Positions 1 to 5,063 of a stretch of DNA of 5,063 bases are shown piece after piece; the stretch's first letter is position 1, and the number at the start of each line of letters is the position of its first letter. Below the pieces are notes generated by a model that ran no database searches, had not been told where the DNA came from, and saw only the letters and a program-made list of their open reading frames with translations. The stretch is from Gemmatimonadota bacterium (GTDB taxonomy: Bacteria > Gemmatimonadota > Gemmatimonadetes > Longimicrobiales > Gaopeijiaceae). The stretch covers positions 1 to 5,063 of the forward strand of contig SKVI01000325.1 in the NCBI GenBank assembly GCA_007129525.1, given 5' to 3'. A program made the translations under genes and the position numbers.

Positions 1-527
1 ACCACGGCGCCGGTGAAAACGGCCTGAAACACCAGGGCCAGGCTGAGCCCGGCCGCCACCAGTGCCAGGAGCGCTGCTCCCCTCACCGACTCGTGGGGGG
101 CGCGGCGACCCTTGGCTTCGCCCGATATGGTCCACCCCCAACGCAGGAGCACCACCAGAACCGAGGCCGAAACGGTAAGGAGGAGGGCGCCTCCGAGCTC
201 CGACGGATCGGCACGGGGGCCTCCTGGTGGACCGCTGAGGGCCAGGAGCAGAAGGAGAGGAGGCAGAACCAGCCGGACCGGGACGTGGAGCAGCTCCCAG
301 ATTCCCCATGCCAGCTGACGGGTGTGCACCAGCATGGCGACGACCGCCAGAGCAAGGGTGGGGATCAGGACCCAGATAGAGCCCAGCCCTTGCAGGTCGC
401 CCGGTACCTCCCAGGGCCCCCCGGACAGGGCCGCCAGAGCGCCCAGGGTCAGCACCGTGGCCCAGGGAGCCAGAGCCGCGGCAACGCCGAGGCCCGCCGC
501 GAGCGCCCAGGGTTCAAGATGGATCAC
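1..527 (-). CDS. Multi-pass membrane protein of unknown function, N-terminal part (3' end outside window)
   Basis: A GTG codon at 527-525 overlaps the ketosynthase TGA (GTGA), and the frame then stays open for 175 codons to the left edge. The translation is coherent and strongly hydrophobic, beginning VIHLEPWALAAG. Predicted membrane segments by eye are about residues 8-34, 50-67, 79-97, 111-131 and 149-171, joined by short loops such as VHTRQLAWG (67-75), a Pro/Gly-rich loop (99-110) and a charged loop SGEAKGRRAPHE (135-146). The codon pattern and lack of stops make it much more credible than the other frames here. The ribosome site is weak (GGAG about 10 nt upstream), consistent with translational coupling to the ketosynthase. 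I do not recognise the family firmly. The first 100 residues vaguely recall DUF4126-type membrane proteins, and no UbiA prenyltransferase NDxxD motif is seen. Its place at the operon's end suggests a role in membrane handling of the product, which is inference. Confidence 0.7.
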   Translation of the reverse strand, partial: MIHLEPWALAAGLGVAAALAPWATVLTLGALAALSGGPWEVPGDLQGLGSIWVLIPTLALAVVAMLVHTRQLAWGIWELLHVPVRLVLPPLLLLLALSGPPGGPRADPSELGGALLLTVSASVLVVLLRWGWTISGEAKGRRAPHESVRGAALLALVAAGLSLALVFQAVFTGAV

Positions 528-1822
528 CGGCCGTCCGCTCCGGCGGGATCCGAGGCGTCGGCATCTCGAGAAAGGACCAGCGAGGCGTTGATCCCTCCGA
601 AACCGAAGGAGTTGGAAAGGGCATGACGGACGGGATGCCAACGTCCCGCCGGCTCCCGCACATAGTCCAGACCGCAGTCCGCCCCCGGGGTGTCCAGGTT
701 CAGGTTGGGCGGAATCCACCCCTCTGCGATAACCATGGCACAGATGCCGGCTTCGATGGCGCCAGATGCCCCCAGGGCGTGGCCGTAGAAGGGCTTGGTT
801 CCCGACACCGGGACGTGGGCGGCCCGGCGTCCCAGAACCCGCTGGGTCGCCATGGACTCGGTGCCATCGTTGAGGGGGGTGGACGACCCGTGGGCGTTCA
901 CGTAGTCTACGGCGTCCGGATCCAGGCGGGCCGAAGCCAACGCCCCGGCCATGGCCCGGGTCGCTTCGGAGGCGTCGGGCCGGGGGGCGGTCATGTGGTG
1001 CGCGTCGTTGGTGGTGGCGTAGCCCGAAATCCGAGCGTAGATCCGGGTCCCCCGGGCCACGGCGTGTTCCCGCTCCTCCAGGATCAGGACGCCGGCGCCC
1101 TCTCCCATGATGAAGCCGTCGCGGTCTGCGTCGAACGGGCGGTAGGCCCGGGTCGGATCGTCGTTTCGGGTGCTCATGGCCCGGATGAGGGCGAAGGATC
1201 CGAAGGTGAGGGGCGCCAGCGGTGCCTCCACCCCACCCGCCACCACCACGTCGGCGGTCCCCTCGCGTATGAGCCGGAATCCGTCGCCTACCGCGATGGT
1301 GCCCGAGGCACAGCTCATGGCGTTGGTGGAGTTGGGCCCGCGGAAGTCGAATTCGATGGCCACGTTGCAGCTTCCGGCACCGCAGAACACGGTCAACGCC
1401 AGGCGTGGATCCACGCCCCGGAGTCCCCGGTCCAGAAAGTGTCCGGTCTGGATCTCCGCGTGAGCGATGCCGCCCAGGGCCGATCCCATCTGCACGGCCA
1501 CCCGCTCCGGTGGGAGATCCTCCGGCGCCAACCCGGCGTCGCGGAGCGCCAGGCGTGTGGTGGCCAGGCTGAGCTGTCCGAACCGGTCCAGGCGGCGGGC
1601 CCGGTTGCGCTCCATGTAGTCCCGGGGCTCGAAGTCGGGAATTTCCACAGCGATGCGCGAGTTGAAGTCGGACGCGTCGAAGCGGGTCACCGGCCCCACC
1701 GGTGAGATGCCCCGTTTCAGATTGGCCCAGAACGCTTCCCTTCCCGTTCCCGAGCCCGTGATGATCCCGATGCCAGTGACCACCACCTCCCGTTGGCTTT
1801 CCCGGTGCGATGAGGCGGTCAT
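524..1822 (-). CDS. Beta-ketoacyl-ACP synthase (FabF/KAS II-type ketosynthase)
   Basis: 432 residues, close to the usual 410-430 of FabF-type condensing enzymes, so it appears full length. It catalyses decarboxylative Claisen condensation of an acyl thioester with malonyl-ACP. Seen: N-terminal VVVTGIGIITGSG (13-25); nucleophile Cys171 in AMSCASGT; PFDADRDGFIMGEGAGVLILEE (positions 229-250), a hallmark of KAS I/II; His311 in VNAHGSSTPLND; Lys343 and His348 in GTKPFYGHALGASG; and the C-terminal glycine loop FGFGGINAS (406-414). The Cys-His-His triad is intact, so it is an active ketosynthase rather than a chain-length-factor subunit. The ATG at 1822 overlaps the cyclase stop and has GGAGG 8 nt upstream. 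With a cyclase, flavoprotein and methyltransferase in the operon and no ACP or other fatty-acid genes nearby, it is more likely a secondary-metabolism ketosynthase than the housekeeping FabF, though the latter cannot be excluded. Odd: Ile411 replaces the common Thr of the GFGGTN loop, and Phe-Tyr replaces the usual residues before the second His. Confidence 0.93.
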   Translation of the reverse strand: MTASSHRESQREVVVTGIGIITGSGTGREAFWANLKRGISPVGPVTRFDASDFNSRIAVEIPDFEPRDYMERNRARRLDRFGQLSLATTRLALRDAGLAPEDLPPERVAVQMGSALGGIAHAEIQTGHFLDRGLRGVDPRLALTVFCGAGSCNVAIEFDFRGPNSTNAMSCASGTIAVGDGFRLIREGTADVVVAGGVEAPLAPLTFGSFALIRAMSTRNDDPTRAYRPFDADRDGFIMGEGAGVLILEEREHAVARGTRIYARISGYATTNDAHHMTAPRPDASEATRAMAGALASARLDPDAVDYVNAHGSSTPLNDGTESMATQRVLGRRAAHVPVSGTKPFYGHALGASGAIEAGICAMVIAEGWIPPNLNLDTPGADCGLDYVREPAGRWHPVRHALSNSFGFGGINASLVLSRDADASDPAGADGR

Positions 1823-2289
1823 GATCGGGCCCTCCGTTCCGCTTCACGCACCACGCCGGCCAGGGTGCGCCCGGCGATGTGGGAGATGAACCAGGGCCCA
1901 ATGACCAGGTTTGCCGCGATTCCCCCTATGAGTGGCCATCGGGGACCGTCCCACTCGTGGACGATCCGCAGGTGGGTGCGCCCCTGGTCCATGGCATTCA
2001 CCTCCCAGACCACATCCATCTCCCGGGTGATCCCGTCAATGTGGCGGTAGGTGACCGTGCGGGCGTCGGGGTCGTGGTCCATGTCGGAGACCCACCAGGT
2101 GGGATATCGGAAGAAGGGGAAGGGGCGCCAGGCCGCCATCTCCACGACCCCCGAAGCGAATCCCTTCTTTTCGTGGAACCGAACCCAGCGATAATGGGGG
2201 AGGATCCGGGGCCAGTCCTCTACGTTGGCGGCCACCTCGAAGCAGATGTCCGGAGGGGCCTGGGCCACGTGTTCATCGATGGTCTTCAT
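1819..2289 (-). CDS. SRPBCC-family polyketide cyclase/aromatase-like protein
   Basis: 156 residues, about the size of a single START/Bet v1-like (SRPBCC) domain. The frame is open to an ATG at 2358, but the ATG at 2289 is chosen: AAGGA lies 6 nt upstream, and the protein then begins directly with the domain. Seen: the first strand and helix MKTIDEHVAQAPPDICFEVA, then ANVEDWPRILPHYRWVRF (21-38). The pattern of Ala-Pro, Val/Phe, asparagine and D/E-x-W-P-x-x-x-P is characteristic of polyketide cyclase/dehydrase and CoQ10-binding (COQ10/RatA-type) proteins. Tryptophan-rich beta strands follow, and a long C-terminal helix (about 131-153, ending AGRTLAGVVREAERR) closes the hydrophobic cavity. The family binds hydrophobic ligands and in polyketide pathways directs ring closure or aromatisation. 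Role here: cyclisation or chaperoning of the intermediate, inferred from the adjacent ketosynthase. A lipid or quinone carrier role is the main alternative. The stop overlaps the ketosynthase ATG (ATGA). Confidence 0.82.
   Translation of the reverse strand: MKTIDEHVAQAPPDICFEVAANVEDWPRILPHYRWVRFHEKKGFASGVVEMAAWRPFPFFRYPTWWVSDMDHDPDARTVTYRHIDGITREMDVVWEVNAMDQGRTHLRIVHEWDGPRWPLIGGIAANLVIGPWFISHIAGRTLAGVVREAERRARS
1830..1835 (-). promoter_or_regulatory. Shine-Dalgarno site of the ketosynthase gene
   Basis: GGAGGG on the minus strand is 7 nt before the ATG at 1822, within the last codons of the SRPBCC gene. Together with the ATGA overlap it supports translational coupling of cyclase and ketosynthase. 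Confidence 0.7.
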
Positions 2290-3547
2290 GGATCGTCCTT
2301 GGTGGATGCAGGGGCCAGACGGGTTCCGGGACCCGGAGCAGGCTCCCTGCCCGGTCACCGGTGAGGTGGATGAGCCAGCTGGTGGCCCGGGGAAGATACC
2401 GAAGCCCGCCGAGGCAGAGTTGTCGAAGCGGCGACCGGGACACTACTCCCTCCACCGCCCTCTGGAGCAATCTCCCCGCCCGAAGTGAAGAGAAGATGAG
2501 GGGCCCGTAGGGGGCAAGGCCCTCCACGTCCGAGCCCATCCGGGCATCGCCCGTCAGGCCCTGGTCGATGGTGTCGGCAGCCAGTCGGGCGCTGAGAAGG
2601 GCCCGATAGATCCCCTGGCCCGTGAGCGGGTCGAAGTAGCCCGCTGCGTCGCCCACCAGGAGCGTGCGTCCGGTCCGGGCTGCCTGGACCGGTCTGTCAA
2701 AGTGCCCCGAGCCCCAGGGCCCGGCCACGACCCGGGGCTCCCGGCGCCAACCCCCGGGAATGCCTTGGAGAGCCGCGCTCATGATGGACCAGCCTCGGCG
2801 AAGCAGGTTGGCTCGATCCGCCTCTTCCACCACTACCAGGGTGGCGTTCCAGTGCGTCGCGTCCGGTCCCGCTACCGGCGCCAGGCCCACGGTGGAGCGT
2901 CGCCCCAGCAGAAGTCGCCCCTGGTGCCGGGAGGGCCCCGTGCCCCGGATCCGCCACGTGAGCGAAGCCTTGGGAGGATCCGCCACGGGGCCGGCCAGGC
3001 CAACCTCCGACCGGATCCTGGAGTTGAGACCGTCGGCGCCCACCAGCACCCGGGCCGTCCGCCGCTGCCTTCCACCGCCGGGCAGCACCAATTCCACGGC
3101 GGCCGGCTTGTCCGGGCCCCCTGGATGGGCCTTCACCACCCTGACGCCTTCCCGGACCCGGACCCCGGCCGCCCGAGCCTCCCCCAGGAGGGCGGCGTCG
3201 AAGGTGGCGCGGCAGATTCCCAGCGCCCGATCGCCTCCCCGAAACCGCCCCCGGGCCGGCGGCTGCCACCCCCCGTCGCCCGGGAGGGCCAGATCCCAGC
3301 CCTCCAGGACGGCAGGAGAGGTGGCCAGAACCGACTCCACGAGCCCCAGCTCGGCCAGGAGAGCCACACCGCCCGGGTTCAGGCATTCGCCGCAGGCCTT
3401 GTTCCGTGGAAAGCGGGCCCGGTCCACCAGCTCCACCTGCCAGCCTCGCTGTGCCAGGAGAAGGCCCGTGACCGCGCCGGCGGGCCCGCCGCCCACCACG
3501 ATGACCTGGGTGTCGGACACCTTCCTGGGTGGGGGGCTCCAGCTCAC
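2273..3547 (-). CDS. FAD-dependent oxidoreductase/hydroxylase (geranylgeranyl reductase-like)
   Basis: 424 residues, near the usual size of single-domain flavoprotein monooxygenases and reductases. The GTG start at 3547 overlaps the methyltransferase TGA (GTGA) and has a GGGGAGG Shine-Dalgarno sequence 5 nt upstream. A second GTG at codon 10 has no well-spaced ribosome site. Seen: Rossmann dinucleotide motif VVGGGPAGA (17-25), an acidic end to strand 2 (VELVDRA, 38-44), a PRNKACGECLNPGG motif (47-60), GADG (170-173), and the second FAD motif GDAAGYFDPLTGQGI (299-313). The PRxKxCGE motif is typical of the geranylgeranyl-reductase/CbrA-like group, which includes oxidoreductases of polyketide and quinone pathways. 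The tryptophan halogenase WxWxIP signature is not seen. Likely role: hydroxylation or oxidation of an aromatic intermediate, or reduction of a prenyl/polyene chain; hydroxylation is favoured by the cyclase and methyltransferase neighbours (inference). Its 3' end overlaps the cyclase gene by 17 nt. Confidence 0.88.
   Translation of the reverse strand: MSWSPPPRKVSDTQVIVVGGGPAGAVTGLLLAQRGWQVELVDRARFPRNKACGECLNPGGVALLAELGLVESVLATSPAVLEGWDLALPGDGGWQPPARGRFRGGDRALGICRATFDAALLGEARAAGVRVREGVRVVKAHPGGPDKPAAVELVLPGGGRQRRTARVLVGADGLNSRIRSEVGLAGPVADPPKASLTWRIRGTGPSRHQGRLLLGRRSTVGLAPVAGPDATHWNATLVVVEEADRANLLRRGWSIMSAALQGIPGGWRREPRVVAGPWGSGHFDRPVQAARTGRTLLVGDAAGYFDPLTGQGIYRALLSARLAADTIDQGLTGDARMGSDVEGLAPYGPLIFSSLRAGRLLQRAVEGVVSRSPLRQLCLGGLRYLPRATSWLIHLTGDRAGSLLRVPEPVWPLHPPRTIHEDHR
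2296..2300 (-). promoter_or_regulatory. Shine-Dalgarno site of the SRPBCC gene (decides start)
   Basis: AAGGA on the minus strand is 6 nt before the ATG at 2289, within the flavoprotein's last codons. It favours this internal ATG over the in-frame ATG at 2358, which would add a 23-residue, Gly/Ser-rich, non-domain extension. Confidence 0.7.
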
Positions 3548-4287
3548 TCCGGCCTCCCCACGACCACCAGTCGAAACGGGAGGTGCCGGTGCACCTTGAC
3601 GGGATCGAGGGGGGCGCGGCGGGCCCTGGCCCCGAGCTCGTCATGGGTAAAGGAGCGGAGTACGGACACGGGACCGTCGTAGCGGGTGATGGGATCTCGC
3701 CGCCAGAGGGTGATCCCGAGAATGCGGGCTCCCAGGTAGTTCAGTGGGTGGCGCTCCAGATCCGACATGATGACGGCACGGCGAGCCACACGGGCCGCCT
3801 CCGTCAGGAAAGTCTCAACCTGTGCGTTGGAGAGGTGATGCAGGGTCAAGCTCGAGGTGACCACGTCGAAGCTCTGGTTCGGGAAGGGGAGGACGAGTCC
3901 GTTGGCCTGCAGCAGGACGGCAGCTTCGCCGCCACGCTCCCGGGCGACTTGAAGCACCGCCCGGCTCCGGTCGATCCCAACCCAGCGCAACGCCACCCCC
4001 TCCCTGGCCAGCGATCGATGGAGGGCTCGCGGGACCGCCCCGTTGCCCACCCCTACGTCCAGCATCGAGAGGGTCTGGAGGTGAGAGTCCTTCGCGAGGC
4101 TGCGGAGGTGACGATGGAGCGACCTCGTGCCCCCGAGGAACTGGTTCACGGTGGCCATGGCCCCGAGGCTCCGGGCCAGCGCGTCTCGCGAGACGGCGGC
4201 GTCCTCGTCCAGGATTTCGGTGCGATCCAGGCGGCGGGGAAGCCGTTGGAAGGGGTGAGGCAGGGGCGGTGGGGCCGTTGGGGTCAT
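3544..4287 (-). CDS. Class I SAM-dependent methyltransferase (type III PKS-associated/UbiE-like)
   Basis: A 247-residue protein. The frame is open upstream to 4638, but that extension is antisense-like, Arg/Pro/Gly-rich and overlaps the barrel gene. The ATG at 4287 overlaps the upstream TGA as ATGA and has GGAGG 8 nt ahead, so it is preferred. Seen: SAM-binding motif I LDVGVGNG (76-83), the acidic residue after strand 2 in VGIDRS (D106), then LPFPNQSFDVV (133-143) followed by SSLTLHHLSN, a standard motif II/III region. The C-terminal part contains a YDGPVSVLRSFTHDEL stretch (203-218). From family knowledge, this Asp-Gly-x-x-Ser-x-x-R-x-F-T pattern and the preceding arrangement resemble methyltransferases found beside type III polyketide synthases. 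Likely role: O- or C-methylation of the aromatic or quinone intermediate made by this operon (inference); the substrate cannot be read from the sequence. It lies between the outer-membrane barrel and the flavoprotein. Confidence 0.88.
   Translation of the reverse strand: MTPTAPPPLPHPFQRLPRRLDRTEILDEDAAVSRDALARSLGAMATVNQFLGGTRSLHRHLRSLAKDSHLQTLSMLDVGVGNGAVPRALHRSLAREGVALRWVGIDRSRAVLQVARERGGEAAVLLQANGLVLPFPNQSFDVVTSSLTLHHLSNAQVETFLTEAARVARRAVIMSDLERHPLNYLGARILGITLWRRDPITRYDGPVSVLRSFTHDELGARARRAPLDPVKVHRHLPFRLVVVGRPE
3553..3559 (-). promoter_or_regulatory. Shine-Dalgarno site of the flavoprotein gene (decides GTG start)
   Basis: GGGGAGG on the minus strand lies 5 nt before the GTG at 3547. It is a strong, well-spaced site and fixes the non-ATG start; the next in-frame GTG (3520) has an AG-rich stretch directly abutting it, which is too close to serve. 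Confidence 0.75.
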
Positions 4288-5063
4288 CCAGGGGGCCTCC
4301 GTTCCTGGACCACCCCGCTGTAGTCGGGGGTGAGGCCGCTGCGGCGACTTCTCAGGAGCTGCCGGTTCCGGGTGTCGTCCAGCAACCCGAGCCATTCCTT
4401 GGCAGAGATGCGCACAATGGGTGAACGAGGACCCACCCCGTCGACGGGAATGGCCACGTCCACCCGGATGACCGAGGCGCTTCCGGCGGGGAAGCCCACG
4501 CGGAGGCCGGCGCCCACCGAGCCCCGCCACCCCGAATTCGTGCCGAAAGGCACGTCGCCGGCCCACATGCGACCGGCATCGGCGAACGTGGTCATCCCCA
4601 GGTCCATGAGATCGTCCAGAGGGTTGGGAAGCCGCCACCGGCCCTCCATGGATGCCACCACCCGCCGGGCTCCCGGTTCGGCCAGGTCGGAGTAACCGCG
4701 CACCCCGTCGGGGCCGCCCAGTGTGAGCTGGAAGGGGGCGTCCGTTCGCCAGCCTCCCTGTCCAGCGACCCGAAAGAGGACGGTGGGGGAGCCGGGACCC
4801 TCCGGGTGCCAGTAGTTATGCGTCTGGAACTCGAGGAGTGTGTCCCGCCACCCGTGGGTGCCTCCGGCGCCGGCCTCCCGTCGTGCCTCGCCGGCCAGGG
4901 TGGCAAAGGAGAGAATGGGGCCCAGTTCACCTCCTCGAAAGAGGTTCAGGCGGGCGAGGATGTCAGGGGCACGGTCCGGGCCCGTGGAGCCCACGCTCCG
5001 GCCCAGGGTCAGAATCACTTCCCGCCCGAGAGGCAGGTCCTGAATGCCGTCCACCGTGTCCAG
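4284..5063 (-). CDS. Omp85/BamA-TamA-like outer-membrane beta-barrel protein, C-terminal part (5' end outside window)
   Basis: The reading frame is open to the right edge and supplies 259 residues plus a TGA stop; the in-frame GTG at 5054 is probably internal, because the frame continues upstream as LDTVDGIQDLP. Seen: alternating hydrophobic/polar strands, a GGPDGVRGY segment (VRGY at fragment residues 121-124) and a following FADAGRMW segment (about 160-167), then a GSVGAGLRVGF strand and IRVDVAIPVDG. This order of motifs, RGY then DAG-x-x-W then glycine-rich strands, is typical of the C-terminal half of surface-antigen (D15/Omp85) barrels. No POTRA domain is visible, but the N-terminus is missing. 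The expected location is the outer membrane, with a role in protein or lipid insertion or transport; the exact role is unknown. Oddly, after the last strand-like stretch (SPIVRIS) there is an Arg-rich tail of about 40 residues ending RRPPG, rather than a terminal aromatic residue. The stop overlaps the next gene's ATG (ATGA), so it appears to be part of the same operon. Confidence 0.75.
   Translation of the reverse strand: MDTVDGIQDLPLGREVILTLGRSVGSTGPDRAPDILARLNLFRGGELGPILSFATLAGEARREAGAGGTHGWRDTLLEFQTHNYWHPEGPGSPTVLFRVAGQGGWRTDAPFQLTLGGPDGVRGYSDLAEPGARRVVASMEGRWRLPNPLDDLMDLGMTTFADAGRMWAGDVPFGTNSGWRGSVGAGLRVGFPAGSASVIRVDVAIPVDGVGPRSPIVRISAKEWLGLLDDTRNRQLLRSRRSGLTPDYSGVVQERRPPG
4296..4300 (-). 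promoter_or_regulatory. Shine-Dalgarno site of the methyltransferase gene
   Basis: GGAGG on the minus strand lies 8 nt before the ATG at 4287, inside the last codons of the barrel gene. It supports starting the methyltransferase at the ATGA overlap rather than at the far upstream ATG of the same frame. It is part of a 10-nt stretch, GGAACGGAGG, repeated at the same distance before the ketosynthase start. Confidence 0.7.

Noticed and set aside
83..355. Minus-strand 90-codon ATG frame, Cys/Ser/Trp-rich
   Set aside because: It is out of frame with the coherent membrane protein that starts with GTG at 527. Its composition looks like a frame-shifted reading of that gene.
93..626. Plus-strand 177-codon frame, Gln/Arg/Gly-rich
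   Set aside because: Antisense to the membrane protein and the ketosynthase end; highly polar low-complexity translation with no motif.
623..1705. Long plus-strand open frame (360 codons) opposite the ketosynthase
   Set aside because: The minus strand here encodes a textbook ketosynthase with all catalytic residues. The plus frame is a Gly/Arg/His/Val-rich translation with no recognisable domain, as expected for antisense frames in GC-rich DNA.
524..1822. Chain-length factor (ketosynthase beta subunit)
   Set aside because: The active-site Cys is present in SCASG and both His residues are intact, whereas chain-length factors lack the Cys.
2273..3547. Flavin-dependent halogenase
   Set aside because: The FAD folds match in general, but the WxWxIP signature of tryptophan-type halogenases is not present.
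2664..3682. Two long plus-strand open frames and a minus-strand alternative frame over the flavoprotein
   Set aside because: They are Pro/Arg/Gly-rich low-complexity translations without motifs. The flavoprotein frame carries both FAD motifs.
3529..4323. Plus-strand frame of 264 codons opposite the methyltransferase
   Set aside because: It is antisense to a clear SAM-binding protein and has no domain pattern of its own.
4288..4638. 117-residue N-terminal extension of the methyltransferase frame
   Set aside because: The extension is Arg/Pro/Gly-rich, lies entirely over the barrel gene's coding frame, and lacks structure. The ATGA overlap with a good ribosome site marks the real start at 4287.

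Overview
This is a GC-rich (by eye) bacterial segment in which every convincing gene lies on the minus strand, so transcription runs from the right edge to the left. Six genes are visible with no intergenic space. Four of the five junctions are 4-nt ATGA/GTGA stop-start overlaps and the fifth is a 17-nt overlap, so this reads as part of one translationally coupled operon. A beta-barrel outer-membrane protein implies a Gram-negative (diderm) host. The base composition and tight packing would fit Gemmatimonadota, Myxococcota, Acidobacteriota or similar, but the phylum cannot be fixed from this sequence alone.

In transcription order: (1) 5063-4284, the C-terminal part of an Omp85/surface-antigen-like outer-membrane beta-barrel, cut by the right edge; (2) 4287-3544, a class I SAM-dependent methyltransferase; (3) 3547-2273, an FAD-dependent oxidoreductase/hydroxylase of the geranylgeranyl-reductase-like group, with a GTG start; (4) 2289-1819, a small SRPBCC (START-like) polyketide cyclase/aromatase-like protein; (5) 1822-524, a complete beta-ketoacyl-ACP synthase of FabF type with an intact Cys-His-His triad; (6) 527-1, a GTG-started multi-pass membrane protein of unknown function that runs off the left edge and is easily missed.

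Ketosynthase + SRPBCC cyclase + flavin oxidoreductase + methyltransferase is a tailoring set expected for an aromatic polyketide, alkyl-resorcinol/quinone or polyene-like lipid. From family knowledge, the methyltransferase and flavoprotein resemble types often found next to type III polyketide synthases. No type III PKS, acyl carrier protein, ketoreductase or loading enzyme lies in this window, so the core scaffold enzyme is presumed to be outside it and the product is unknown. The membrane protein and the outer-membrane barrel may place or export the product in the envelope, which is inference. No RNA genes, mobile elements, CRISPR arrays, promoters or terminators were recognised, and there is no gene-free stretch.
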